64,000 nucleotides of DNA from Paraburkholderia sp. FT54. GTDB lineage: Bacteria > Pseudomonadota > Gammaproteobacteria > Burkholderiales > Burkholderiaceae. The first letter of the stretch is position 1; each line of letters starts with the position of its first letter. A program made the translations under genes and the position numbers. Under the pieces are notes generated by a model. It was given only the letters and a program-made list of their open reading frames with translations. It was not told the DNA's origin and searched no databases. Where the stretch lies: positions 434,001 to 498,000 of the forward strand of contig NZ_CP134195.1 in assembly GCF_031585635.1 (NCBI RefSeq). Reading direction: 5' to 3'. Of the stretch, positions 50,137 to 59,226 are shown one piece after another.

Positions 50137-51342
50137 CTATCGAGCACGCCTGCCAATTGTGAGCGCGAGGTGAGTCAGCGTTCCAATGACAATACCCCAA
50201 AACGCAGAACCGAGGCCCAGAAAAGTCATGTTTGAGGCTGTTGCAATGAATGTGATGAACGACGCCTCTCGATGGGACTCGTCGTGGACCAACCCCACGA
50301 TGTTCGTGGCAATCGCACCGAGCAATGCAAGACCTGCCAGCACTGCAACGAAGGTATTGGGGAGCGCAGCGAACAGCATGACGACCGTTCCGGCGAAGGT
50401 GCCTCCTACCAGATAGAACAGTCCATTTGCGATTCCCGCGACGTAGCGGCGCTCCGGGTCACGGTGAGAGTCGGGCCCCGTACACAATGCGGCGGTGATT
50501 GCTGCGATGACAATCGTTATGCCGCCGGAGAAAGCAACAAGAATCGATGCCAGGCTAGTTCCAACCAGAACCGGACGACTCGGCGTCTGGTAACCAGAGG
50601 CCCGCAATATGGCGAAGCCAGGCAGGAATTGACCGGTCAAGCTGACAATTACGAGAGGCACCGCCAGGCTCACGGTTGACTTCCAGGACCAGGTTGGCAT
50701 TGTGAACACGGGACGGGTAACGTCGAGACTTACCGACTGAAGATTCGTCAAACCGAGTGCCACGGCGAGAGCACAACCGAACGCTAGAACCAGGATAAGG
50801 CAGTAGCGCGCGGCCCATCGACGGAAAACGATGTAACTCGCCAGCATTCCCAGCGCAAGCCAAGGCGTGATTGCAACCGACTTGAACACATTGGTCCCGA
50901 ACTGAAAGAGAATGCCTGCCATCATGGCGCAGGCTATCCCTTTCGGTATGCGCTTCACTATCTGGTCAAACAACCCGGATACGCCAAGCAGGAAAATGCA
51001 CGCACCGGCGGCGATGTATGCGCCGATTGCATCACTCACCTGCATCCCTGGAAAAAGCGTCACCAGCAAGGCACTCCCGGGCGCAGACCAAGCCGTTATG
51101 ATTGGTTGCTTCAGCCACCAGCTCAAAGCAATTCCGGAGACCGCGGCGCCCATCGAAATCGACCAGACCCAAGACGCGACGACGTCGTTGCCAACATGTG
51201 CGGTACGTGCAGCCTGAAAAAATATCGCTAGTGGCCCGGCATAAGAGATGATGACAGCGAGCAGCCCCGCGGTTACTGCCGACACGGACCAGCGCCCAAT
51301 CGGAGCGGCGGACACTAGCGTACCTTCGTTGTCGCGATTCAT
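50137..51342 (-). CDS. benE: BenE-family benzoate/H+ symporter
   Basis: Inner-membrane transporter of 401 residues with about 11-12 helices. Family text: ISYAGPLAIFFQAA, WSAPGSALLV, FAGGITIVIAAITAALCTGPDSH-like segment (here FSGGITIVIAAITAALCTGPDSH) and ALLGAIATNIVGLV. It is the last gene of a minus-strand group lysR-unknown-catC-benE with gaps of 15-31 bases, so it is probably cotranscribed with catC. Substrate benzoate is known for the family and inferred here. Confidence 0.9.
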   Translation of the reverse strand: MNRDNEGTLVSAAPIGRWSVSAVTAGLLAVIISYAGPLAIFFQAARTAHVGNDVVASWVWSISMGAAVSGIALSWWLKQPIITAWSAPGSALLVTLFPGMQVSDAIGAYIAAGACIFLLGVSGLFDQIVKRIPKGIACAMMAGILFQFGTNVFKSVAITPWLALGMLASYIVFRRWAARYCLILVLAFGCALAVALGLTNLQSVSLDVTRPVFTMPTWSWKSTVSLAVPLVIVSLTGQFLPGFAILRASGYQTPSRPVLVGTSLASILVAFSGGITIVIAAITAALCTGPDSHRDPERRYVAGIANGLFYLVGGTFAGTVVMLFAALPNTFVAVLAGLALLGAIATNIVGLVHDESHREASFITFIATASNMTFLGLGSAFWGIVIGTLTHLALTIGRRAR

Positions 51343-51357
51343 GGCATCCGGAGGGAT

Positions 51358-51636
51358 TTAGTGGATGGAAGATGGGCGACGTCCGAGCGCCGTTACCTGC
51401 ACCCTCATATACGGAAAGAGTGGCAGACCGGAAAGAACGGTGTGCGGTTCGTCGTTCGAATCGACGTCGAAAATGCTGTAGTTCGCGTAATCACCGACAA
51501 CGCGATGCAGTTGCTGCCATTTGCCCTGACGTTGAACCTCCTGCGAGTAGGCCTTCTCGCGGGCCTTGATTTCGTCAGCCTGAGCCACCGGCATATCGTC
51601 TGGCAGGTGTACATCCGTTCTTACGAGGTAGAGCAT
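51358..51636 (-). CDS. catC: Muconolactone delta-isomerase
   Basis: Converts muconolactone to beta-ketoadipate enol-lactone in the ortho cleavage (catechol branch) pathway. The 92-residue product starts MLYLVRTDVHLPDDMP and has EKAYSQEVQRQGKWQQLHRVVGDYANYSIFDV, typical of CatC. Length matches. catA and catB are not in the window, so this gene is orphaned from the rest of the pathway here. The ATG at 51636 is used; the frame is open further. Confidence 0.9.
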   Translation of the reverse strand: MLYLVRTDVHLPDDMPVAQADEIKAREKAYSQEVQRQGKWQQLHRVVGDYANYSIFDVDSNDEPHTVLSGLPLFPYMRVQVTALGRRPSSIH

Positions 51637-51667
51637 GGGTCTCTCATTTAAAAAAGTAGGGGGGCTC

Positions 51668-52213
51668 TCAGGTCCACCAGCACAAGGTCTGTCCGCAATT
51701 GCCCCGATATTCGTAGCACGTCCAGCTGTCATCCCACCAGTCTGGTGCGCCGTCCGCAGACGCCACCGCTTCGAGCAGCGACGTCAGGTCTGTCTCGACG
51801 TATTCAATAAAGTAGCCCGACTGTGTAGTTATCTGGTAACCCCAGTTGGTCAGGCGACGTCCGTTGTCCCGTACCAGCATGTGGCAACCGAAGGCATCGT
51901 TGTAGCTCGCGCTTTTGCGAGCCATCGCCTCGCAGCACTGCTCGACTGTAGGTTCGAGTTCGCCACCGGCTCGCAGTTCATCCCGTACGCTCCGCAACAG
52001 CATAAGCAGCCAGTCAATCGCCTCATGCACCGCATCCCCGCCGGCGTTGCTGTCAGTACCCTTTGCGAGCATGTCTTCGAGCGAGCACTTGTCAGCATCC
52101 GTCGCCGTCCGATATAGGTGCTCCCTCAAAAGTGCGGGAGCACAAGCAATCATGCTAAGTGTTCGCCCCTTAGGCGCGCTGACGTATTGGTCTTGTTGTC
52201 CCGGCGTCGGCAA
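51668..52213 (-). CDS. Hypothetical protein in the catC-benE operon
   Basis: A 181-residue protein that I do not recognise. A TTG start (52213) is chosen because AAGGA lies about 11 bases upstream, next to the lysR stop; an ATG at 52153 lacks a ribosome site. The product is rich in acidic residues and ends with a Trp/Cys-rich tail (DWWDDSWTCYEYRGNCGQTLCWW). It is a soluble-looking protein. The tight packing with lysR and catC suggests it belongs to the same regulon. Confidence 0.55.
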   Translation of the reverse strand: MPTPGQQDQYVSAPKGRTLSMIACAPALLREHLYRTATDADKCSLEDMLAKGTDSNAGGDAVHEAIDWLLMLLRSVRDELRAGGELEPTVEQCCEAMARKSASYNDAFGCHMLVRDNGRRLTNWGYQITTQSGYFIEYVETDLTSLLEAVASADGAPDWWDDSWTCYEYRGNCGQTLCWWT

Positions 52214-52228
52214 GAATCGTCGTTTTCC

Positions 52229-53107
52229 TTAAGTCGATGTAAGCCTGACTCGGAGGTCTTCGACAAAAGCTTGCAATAGCAGTGACGGTTCTTCTTGGCG
52301 GCTTCGTACTATGTAAACGTCGCTAGGAACGTTTGCTTCGAAAGGACGAACATCAACACGGTCTGCCCATGCGCTCGCGCAAAAAGGGTCGATAATTGCG
52401 ATACCGCCACCGGCCGCGACAAGGCCGCATGCAGTCTCGGAACGAGTTGTTTCAAAACGCACGTCGAGGTCAATGCCGTGTTGTCCAAGAACTCGCTCAA
52501 CGGCTTGGCGAGAACCATCTTCGCGACCAAGCGCGATAAAAGGCTCATCACGCAGGTCCTGAGGTGTGACGATATTGGCCGAGGCGAGTCTGTGTCCCTT
52601 CGGCAAGATACACACTGAACTAACGCGACTCAGCAGTTCGCAAACGACGGCTGAGTCGCCTATTGGCATTGCAGTGAGTGCCACGTCTACCTGCCTCGTG
52701 GCTGCCAGCTCCGCGTTCCGGAGCGAATCGTGAACCTGAAGGTCGAGGAGTGCGCGGTCATGTCGCGCTGCAAATTCCACAGCGAACCCTGGCAACATGG
52801 CCGCTACGGCTGGATATGCGGCTATCGACACACGGCCCGATTGCAAACTCCGGACATCCGTCGCCAGACGGCGTAAACGCGCCATGCCTTTTACCACGTG
52901 GTCCACCTCCGCCAGCAACAGTTGGCTTTCCGCGGTGGGCACGAGCCGTCCTCCCCGCCGATGAAAAAGCGATAGTTGCAACTCGTGTTCGAGATTGGCG
53001 ATGTGCGTACTTAACGAGGGCTGCGAAATGGATAGCAACTGACTTGCTGCAGTAACCGTCCCGGTCTCCATCAAAGCCCGGAACGCCTCAAGCTGACGAT
53101 AGTTCAA
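52229..53107 (-). CDS. LysR-family regulator
   Basis: A 292-residue LysR protein. N-terminal helix-turn-helix at about 1-60 (QLEAFRALMETGTVTAASQLLSISQPSLSTHIANLE) and an effector-binding domain after about 90. The N-terminal text resembles opine regulators of the OccR/NocR group, and the gene is divergent from the binding-protein gene at 53459. It may control that operon and the downstream catC-benE genes. A likely box lies 34 bases upstream. Confidence 0.88.
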   Translation of the reverse strand: MNYRQLEAFRALMETGTVTAASQLLSISQPSLSTHIANLEHELQLSLFHRRGGRLVPTAESQLLLAEVDHVVKGMARLRRLATDVRSLQSGRVSIAAYPAVAAMLPGFAVEFAARHDRALLDLQVHDSLRNAELAATRQVDVALTAMPIGDSAVVCELLSRVSSVCILPKGHRLASANIVTPQDLRDEPFIALGREDGSRQAVERVLGQHGIDLDVRFETTRSETACGLVAAGGGIAIIDPFCASAWADRVDVRPFEANVPSDVYIVRSRQEEPSLLLQAFVEDLRVRLTST

Positions 53108-53140
53108 CGAATGCTCCAGCAGTATGTAGCACTTCCTGAG

Positions 53141-53157
53141 TATAGTCGAATCCTATA
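53141..53157. promoter_or_regulatory. Candidate LysR box TATAG-N7-CTATA
   Basis: An inverted repeat containing the T-N11-A core (TAGTCGAATCCTA), 34 bases before the lysR start in the divergent region. This fits the known LysR recognition pattern and autoregulation. Confidence 0.5.
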
Positions 53158-53287
53158 GGCGGGACAAAACAAAGTATTGGACGCAAGAAATTTGGTTTTA
53201 GAACATTCAGTCATGGGGACAGCAAGAAAACGATTCTCTCGCAATCCGCGTCGTACCGCTTTTCAACCTGTTAAACAGAGGGTTTAA

Positions 53288-53305
53288 GCTGCAACGACTT
53301 GCAGC
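53288..53305. repeat. Perfect inverted repeat GCTGCAA-CGAC-TTGCAGC
   Basis: Arms 53288-53294 and 53299-53305 with a 4-base loop, in the middle of the 351-base divergent region. It could be a regulator site or a small stem-loop before the binding-protein gene. Confidence 0.4.
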
Positions 53306-53458
53306 AGTCTTCGGCCTCTGCTCGGGCGTCTGCTTTTTAAGCGCTGTTTTTAGTTTTGGCTAAACAAATTAACCGCTGCCTTTATTAGGCTCGGTATATG
53401 TATTCTACCGTCAATATCAAGGGCTTAAGTCGCCCCACCTTTTCGGAGTTCGATTGCC

Positions 53459-54310
53459 ATGCGATTGTCTATTCTTGCAGTCCTGCTAACCAGCATTGCG
53501 CTCGTGCAGCCTGCCTTGGCGGCCCCAAAAACCTACGAGAAGATAACAGTCGCCACTGAGGGCGCATACGCTCCGTGGAATTTCATGGGTCCCGACGGAA
53601 AATTGGGCGGCTACGAAATTGACTTGACGCACGAGCTGTGTAATCGCATGAAGGTTAAATGCGATATCGTCGCTCAGGACTGGGATGGGATTATTCCTGG
53701 GCTGAACGCGGGGAAATACGACGCAATCGTGGCATCCATGGGTGTTACCCCGGCGCGCGAAAAAGTCGTCGCATTTTCAATACCATACACTCAAGCGCCG
53801 AATGGATTTATGACGTTGAAGTCAAGTCCATTGGCGGTGATGCCTGATTTGAATAAAGTTTTCAACCTGAGTAAGGACGAAGGCGCTGCAAAAAAAGAAA
53901 TCGCTAAGCTCCGTCCTCTGCTTTCCGGGAAAATACTGGGTGTTCAAAGCGCAAGTACGGCCGCCAATTTTGCCGACAAATATCTGAAAGACTTCATGGA
54001 GGTTCGGGAGTATAAGACCATCGAACAGCATAATCTCGACCTTCAGGCTGGTCGCGTCGATTTGGTCATGGCGAATATCACCGTCCTTAACAAGGCAGCT
54101 AGCCAGCCAGACATGAAAGACGCAGCTCTAGTAGGCCCTCGATTCCTCGGGGGCGTAATTGGGGTTGGCACGACGAATGTCGCTTTGCGAAAAGATGACG
54201 CTGATTTGAAAGTGATGTTTGACCAGGCGATTAAATCGGTGAACGACGACGGTACGAATCGCCGGTTGATGCAGAAGTGGTTCGGGCTGGACTTGTCGCC
54301 GCAGAACTGA
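53459..54310 (+). CDS. Periplasmic amino acid/opine-type binding protein
   Basis: ABC transporter substrate-binding protein of 283 residues. Signal peptide about 1-22 (LAVLLTSIALVQPALA), then KITVATEGAYAPWNFMGPDGKLGGYEIDL, typical of the lysine/arginine/ornithine and octopine/nopaline group (SBP family 3). It is the first gene of a plus-strand run for transport and oxidation. The ATG has GGAG upstream. Ligand not proven. Confidence 0.9.
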   Translation: MRLSILAVLLTSIALVQPALAAPKTYEKITVATEGAYAPWNFMGPDGKLGGYEIDLTHELCNRMKVKCDIVAQDWDGIIPGLNAGKYDAIVASMGVTPAREKVVAFSIPYTQAPNGFMTLKSSPLAVMPDLNKVFNLSKDEGAAKKEIAKLRPLLSGKILGVQSASTAANFADKYLKDFMEVREYKTIEQHNLDLQAGRVDLVMANITVLNKAASQPDMKDAALVGPRFLGGVIGVGTTNVALRKDDADLKVMFDQAIKSVNDDGTNRRLMQKWFGLDLSPQN

Positions 54311-54388
54311 TTGCTTTGCGTTTACGGGAAGCGACGGCTCTTGTAGTCGTCGCTGTCTTACCGAAAGTTTTGCGGGTTCGAATTTCAA

Positions 54389-54691
54389 ATGGCAATGTTC
54401 ACCAGGCTTGAGCCTCCAACAAAAGTAATTCAGTTCACGTTCGATGGAGAACTCGTCAACGCCGCTGAAGGAGACACGGTCGCTGCCGCGCTTCTGGCCC
54501 ATGGAGTCGAACGTTTCCGTACTACTCCTGTCACCGGCGCTCCGCGCCAACCTCATTGCATGATTGGCAACTGTTTCGATTGCATGGTCGAGATTGATGG
54601 CGTGGCCAATTGCCAGGCATGTTTAGTTACTGCAAAGCCGAGAATGAACGTGACGCATCAGGACGGCCCGGGCGAAATGGAGCTGCTATGA
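54389..54691 (+). CDS. Small 2Fe-2S subunit of an opine/amino acid dehydrogenase
   Basis: A 100-residue ferredoxin-like protein with ligand spacing C57-x4-C62-x2-C65-x12-C78. It matches the small (gamma) subunit of octopine/nopaline oxidase, D-hydroxyproline dehydrogenase and HcnA-type enzymes. The gene overlaps the next FAD subunit by four bases (ATGA), so coupling is likely. Role: electron relay from FAD. Confidence 0.88.
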   Translation: MAMFTRLEPPTKVIQFTFDGELVNAAEGDTVAAALLAHGVERFRTTPVTGAPRQPHCMIGNCFDCMVEIDGVANCQACLVTAKPRMNVTHQDGPGEMELL

Positions 54692-56142
54692 AAATTGCCG
54701 ACCGCGCTGAATGCGAGCTGGTAGTTGTCGGTGGAGGACCTGCCGGTTTGGCTGCTGCGACACTCGCGGCAGAACTCAATATTGACACCGTCATTCTGGA
54801 CGAGCAGGAGGCTCCGGGGGGCCAGATTTATCGAGCCGTCGAACGTCGTTCGAGTCACGGTGACCGCGTAGCTCCGCTGCTTGGTCCCGACTTTCGCTCG
54901 GGATGGGATTTGGTTAAAGCATTCCGTCGAAGTGGGGCGACGTATGCGCCTGGCTCAGCTGTGTGGCAGGTCACGCCAGACGGCGCAGTCGGAATTACAC
55001 AACAGGGCGAAGCATCGTTGCTTCGCAGCCGTCATGTCATCCTCGCTACCGGTGCGATGGAGCGCCCAGTCCCTGTGTCTGGGTGGACGTTGCCTGGCGT
55101 CATGGGCGCCGGCGCCGCACAAACGCTGCTGAAGTCTTCGGGGATTGTCCCATCAGAAGCCACGGTTATTGCCGGATGTGGCCCGTTGCCTTTGCTGGTG
55201 GCTGCTCAGTTGCTCGAGGCTGGTGTTCCCCTCAAGGCTGTCCTCATAACGACTCCAAGGATGTTGCCTGCTCAGGCCCTGTACCAGCTTCCTTGGGCGC
55301 TGACGCAATTCAACGAGATTCGTAAAGGGCTGTCTTGGATGCGTCGTTTGCGTGCTGCTGGAGTCGCTATCTATCACGGTGTCTCTGACGTGGTGGCCGA
55401 AGGGGCGGTCAAGCTAGAGCTCGTATCGTTTACTGCCTCGGGTAACTCCATGAGCATCCCGGCGTCGGTCCTTCTTTTGCATGATGGAGTGGTGCCGAAC
55501 GTTCAACTGAGCCGGTCGGCAGGCTGCCGCCACGTTTGGGACGAAGCCCAGCTCACTTGGCGACCCATGGTTGATAAATGGGGTGCGACAAGCCAGGAGC
55601 GCATCTCCATCGCTGGAGACGGGCAGCGCATACTCGGCGCAAAAGCGGCGGAGCCCCTTGGACGGCTGGCCGCGCTTGATGCAGCGTGCCGCCTCGGTCG
55701 GATTAGCGTCGAGGAGCGCGACGCTCGCGCGGAAGAGCATCGCAAGCTTCTGAAACGACTAATGCGGATTCGCCCCTTTCTCGACCGTGCTTTTCCTCCC
55801 TCGTTGGTCAAGCCGCTTCCTACGGGTAACACCATCGTCTGCCGATGCGAGGAGATTTCTGCCTCATTTCTCCGAGAGACCATTCGCGATGGGCTGACGG
55901 ACACGAATCAGATTAAGTCGCTGACTCGCTGCGGCATGGGTCCGTGCCAAGGACGTATGTGTGGGACGACAGTCGGTCGGATTATTGCCGAGGAACTCGG
56001 GAAATCGGTGGAGCACGTAGGCCTGTACCGCCCGCGCATACCCGTCAAGCCTGTAACGCTCGGAGCATGGGCGGCCCTGCGTAACGCTGTTAAGGACCCG
56101 GCAGCCCAACATACCGGCGAACCTTCCCGACGTGAACTGTAA
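54688..56142 (+). CDS. FAD/2Fe-2S subunit of an opine/amino acid dehydrogenase
   Basis: A 484-residue flavoprotein with N-terminal FAD site LVVVGGGPAGLAAAT, a second dinucleotide motif VIAGCGPLPLLVA, and a C-terminal BFD-type 2Fe-2S domain (about 395-450, IVCRCEEISASFL ... C-GMGPCQGRMC). This matches the alpha subunit of octopine/nopaline oxidase (OoxA/NoxA) and HcnB/LhpE proteins. Start set at the ATG overlapping the small subunit gene. Confidence 0.88.
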   Translation: MKIADRAECELVVVGGGPAGLAAATLAAELNIDTVILDEQEAPGGQIYRAVERRSSHGDRVAPLLGPDFRSGWDLVKAFRRSGATYAPGSAVWQVTPDGAVGITQQGEASLLRSRHVILATGAMERPVPVSGWTLPGVMGAGAAQTLLKSSGIVPSEATVIAGCGPLPLLVAAQLLEAGVPLKAVLITTPRMLPAQALYQLPWALTQFNEIRKGLSWMRRLRAAGVAIYHGVSDVVAEGAVKLELVSFTASGNSMSIPASVLLLHDGVVPNVQLSRSAGCRHVWDEAQLTWRPMVDKWGATSQERISIAGDGQRILGAKAAEPLGRLAALDAACRLGRISVEERDARAEEHRKLLKRLMRIRPFLDRAFPPSLVKPLPTGNTIVCRCEEISASFLRETIRDGLTDTNQIKSLTRCGMGPCQGRMCGTTVGRIIAEELGKSVEHVGLYRPRIPVKPVTLGAWAALRNAVKDPAAQHTGEPSRREL

Positions 56143-56144
56143 CT

Positions 56145-57329
56145 ATGAATTCCAGCATACAGAATCATAAGTCCGGCGCTTCGTACGACGCGATTGTCGT
56201 TGGCGGTGGTATCCACGGCTGTAGCACTGCTCTGCATCTCGCAAAGAGGGGCCTTTCAGTACTGGTCATCGAGAAAAATACGGTCGGTCGTCACGCGTCA
56301 GGAGTCAACGCCGGCGGTGTACGGCAACTCCTTCGCGATTTCGCTGAAATCCCGCTGTCCATGGCGGCGATGGAGCAATGGTTTCACCTTGAGTCTCTTC
56401 TCGGGCCGGAGCTCGCGCCCACCTGTCACTTCATTGGAAACGTCGGTCAGATAGGCGTCGCTGGCGATTCTGGAGAAATGGCATGGTGCGAAAAACGCGT
56501 CCGCGAAATGCGCAGCCGTGGCTACGAGTTTGAAGAGTTGTTAGACCGCGAGCAGCTTAGAACGCTTTTGCCGAACGTATCGGACCAGGCAGTTGGCGGA
56601 ATCATGTCGCGTCGCGACGGTCATGCGAATCCGGCGCGTTCGACGCAGGCTTTTCGCTTGCGCGCTGAACAGTTCGGGGCCGTATTCGAGGAGGGCGTCC
56701 GGGTGACAGGGCTGCAGCAATCGGGTAATCGCTGGGTGGTCGAGACATCGGCGGGCACACGAAGCGCACAGGTCGTTGTGAACTGTGGTGGTGCTTGGGC
56801 TGCGCAATTCGCACGCCTGGCGGGTGACGAGATTCCGTGCGAAACCGTTGGATACACGTTAATGGTGACGGCGCGCCTGCCGAGATTTATCGATACGGTT
56901 GTAGTCGGAATTGACCGGACGCTCTCGTTCAAGCAAACCGAGTCAGGGACTGTTGTGATTGGTGGCGGGGTTCCAGCTATCGTTGATATGGCTAACGAGA
57001 CATCCGAGACGGTCGCGGACCGCATGGTGGAAAGCGCGAGCACAGTGCTCGATTTCTTTCCGTATCTGCGCAACGCACCTGTCGTGCGGACTTGGGGAGG
57101 CCTTGAAGCCCTCACCCCGGACATTATTCCAATAATTGGGCCCAGCGAAGGAGCATCGGGTATCTGGCACGCGTTCGGCTTCTCCGGACATGGATTTCAA
57201 CTCGCTCCGATTGTCGGTTCTGTGCTCGCCGATTTGATTGTCGACGGAAAATCTGACTTCTCGTTAGAGGCGTTTAGTCCCACTCGGTTTTCGTCCGAGA
57301 CCGTCGCGGCAGTCGGAAATTTGCACTAG
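56145..57329 (+). CDS. DAO-family FAD catalytic subunit
   Basis: A 394-residue flavoprotein with DAO fold: IVVGGGIHGCSTALHLAKRG near the N-terminus and GASGIWHAFGFSGHGFQLAPIVG near the C-terminus. It is probably the catalytic (beta) subunit that oxidises the C-N bond of an opine, D-amino or N-substituted amino acid, like OoxB/NoxB/LhpB. It starts three bases after the FAD/2Fe-2S gene. Substrate is unknown. Confidence 0.88.
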   Translation: MNSSIQNHKSGASYDAIVVGGGIHGCSTALHLAKRGLSVLVIEKNTVGRHASGVNAGGVRQLLRDFAEIPLSMAAMEQWFHLESLLGPELAPTCHFIGNVGQIGVAGDSGEMAWCEKRVREMRSRGYEFEELLDREQLRTLLPNVSDQAVGGIMSRRDGHANPARSTQAFRLRAEQFGAVFEEGVRVTGLQQSGNRWVVETSAGTRSAQVVVNCGGAWAAQFARLAGDEIPCETVGYTLMVTARLPRFIDTVVVGIDRTLSFKQTESGTVVIGGGVPAIVDMANETSETVADRMVESASTVLDFFPYLRNAPVVRTWGGLEALTPDIIPIIGPSEGASGIWHAFGFSGHGFQLAPIVGSVLADLIVDGKSDFSLEAFSPTRFSSETVAAVGNLH

Positions 57330-57472
57330 GGTGAGAAGTTGCATGATTGACATGAGAATGAACTCATCGCTCACTCCGCGTCTTTTGGCGCCGGTGTGTT
57401 GCATGGATACCAACGCATTGATTCAGAGAAGGATGGCTGCGTCAACTGCTGAGATTGGATGGAGAGACGGCC

Positions 57473-58192
57473 GTGTCTGGAACTGACTTTTTTAGCGTGA
57501 TGGGCTTCGGCCCGGAAGGCTGGGGTGGGCTAATGCTCAGAGCGGCGTTGATGAGCGTTGCCGTCGCCGGCAGCGGATTTCTCATCGGAATGGTTTTTGG
57601 CTCTCTCGTATGCTGGGCGCGTCTCTCACAGAGTGCGACAGCTCGCTCCTTGGCCGACGCCTACGCCACCGTTTTACGCGGTGTTCCTGACCTCTTGGTC
57701 ATCTACCTCTTGTATTTTGGAGGAAGCGCTCTTTTGGGCCGCGTTGCAGCGTTGTTTGGCAGCAGCGGGTTCGTTTCAGCACCTACCTTCGCGACGGGTG
57801 CTCTCGCCATTGGCTGTGTATCGGGGGCGTACCAATCGGAAGTGCTCCGAGGTGCATTTCTGTCAATTCAAACTGGTCAGCTCGAAGCAGGCAGGGCCTA
57901 CGGCATGAAAACAATGCTGCTCTTGCGCCGAATTATCGTTCCGCAACTCGTGCGGTACGCGTTACCAGGAATGGAAAATGTGTGGCAGTTGGTGCTTAAG
58001 GAGTCGGCACTCATCTCCGTCATTGGGTTGGTTGAGTTGATGCGTCAGTCGGCCATCGGAAGCGGCTCAACGCATCAACCCTTTTATTTCTATGTGACAG
58101 CGACGTTGCTCTTCCTCGCGATATCGTCTGTGACGGGCTGGGGATTCAGACGCGTCGAGGCGCGCGCGTTCCGCGGAGTGCGGAGGGCATGA
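57473..58192 (+). CDS. ABC transporter permease (HisQ/OccQ type)
   Basis: Polar amino acid permease of about 239 residues, five membrane helices. It has the permease loop YGMKTMLLLRRIIVPQLVRYALP that contacts the ATPase, and LRGVPDLLVIYLLYFGG. GTG at 57473 is preferred because GGAGAG is seven bases upstream; an earlier TTG (57455) is possible. It overlaps the next permease by four bases. It should work with the binding protein at 53459. Confidence 0.88.
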   Translation: MSGTDFFSVMGFGPEGWGGLMLRAALMSVAVAGSGFLIGMVFGSLVCWARLSQSATARSLADAYATVLRGVPDLLVIYLLYFGGSALLGRVAALFGSSGFVSAPTFATGALAIGCVSGAYQSEVLRGAFLSIQTGQLEAGRAYGMKTMLLLRRIIVPQLVRYALPGMENVWQLVLKESALISVIGLVELMRQSAIGSGSTHQPFYFYVTATLLFLAISSVTGWGFRRVEARAFRGVRRA

Positions 58193-58929
58193 TGGACTTT
58201 CAATTTGTCGCTGACACTGTTCTCAGCTTGCTCTCCGGAGTTCCAAAGACACTGCAGCTTGCCGCTATTTCGATATCAGTAGGCGCGGTCCTGGCAGTCA
58301 TCCTGGCTTGCTTACGGCTCTATGGGCCGTGGCCAGTCAGGACGCTAGTAAGGGGCTATGTCTTCGCGTTTCGTGGAACACCGCTTTTGGTGCAGATATT
58401 CCTGATTTATTACGGCTTAGGCCAACTTTCGGCCGTTCGACACAGCTTCTTGTGGGTGTACTTGCGAGAGCCTTTCTGGTGTGCAGTGCTCGCACTGGCC
58501 CTCAACACTGCAGCTTACGGAGCTGAAATCATTCGCGGCGGTATCTTGTCTGTTCCGTACGGTCAAGTTGAAGCTGCTTGGGCATGCGGCATGTCGGGAT
58601 TTAAAACCTTTCGACGGATAATTTTTCCCGTCGCATTGCGACAGGCTCTCCCCGCCTACAGTAACGAGATTATTTTAATGGTTAAGTCGACTTCGTTAGC
58701 GAGCGTTATCACGCTGATGGAGGTCACTGGCATCGCTTACAAGATAATTTCGGAGACCTACAACGCTGTACCGGTGTTTGTCTGTGCTGGCGGCATTTAC
58801 TTGCTCATAAATTTTATCGTGACGCGAATGCTGCAATACTTCGAGAGACGGCTGACTCCTCATTTGCGGCGCAGGTCAGACGACTCCCGGGAAACAAAAG
58901 GTCGAATCAAGGGTGCATCAATTGGTTAG
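58189..58929 (+). CDS. ABC transporter permease (HisM/OccM type)
   Basis: Second permease of 246 residues with five helices and the ATPase-contact loop CGMSGFKTFRRIIFPVALRQALPAYSNE. FRGTPLLVQIFLIYYG is typical of the HisM group. ATGATG start; the overlap with the first permease supports one transcript. It would form a heterodimer pore with it. Confidence 0.9.
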   Translation: MMDFQFVADTVLSLLSGVPKTLQLAAISISVGAVLAVILACLRLYGPWPVRTLVRGYVFAFRGTPLLVQIFLIYYGLGQLSAVRHSFLWVYLREPFWCAVLALALNTAAYGAEIIRGGILSVPYGQVEAAWACGMSGFKTFRRIIFPVALRQALPAYSNEIILMVKSTSLASVITLMEVTGIAYKIISETYNAVPVFVCAGGIYLLINFIVTRMLQYFERRLTPHLRRRSDDSRETKGRIKGASIG

Positions 58930-58940
58930 CAGGCGCCGTT

Positions 58941-59049
58941 TGACCACTTCAGAGGGTTTGAAGCTGACCGTTTGAATTAGTCTCCTGCCCTCAAGTGGTC
59001 ACAGCGTCCGCGCATGTAGGCGTTGCCTTCTCACGGCACCGCGGACGCT
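58941..59049. repeat. Two adjacent inverted repeats between permease and ATPase genes
   Basis: TGACCACTT (58941-58949) / AAGTGGTCA (58993-59001) and AGCGTCCGC (59003-59011) / GCGGACGCT (59041-59049). The flanking text of the first pair (TTCAGAGGG and CCCTCAAG) is also partly inverted, so it may be a decayed small element. The rest of the 297-base gap holds nothing recognised. Confidence 0.5.
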
Positions 59050-59226
59050 TCATTGCCGGACACTAATTCTGCGCCGTATCTGCCATTACCCTTCCCGCCA
59101 GTCGCGCGCCTCAAGGGCAATGTGTGGCACGGGTTCAAGTACGCTCGTGTTGAGCGAACTTCATGATATTGCACCGGATGGAGCCCACACCATCTGGAGA
59201 TTTAAAAGTATTGTCAAAGGAACACC

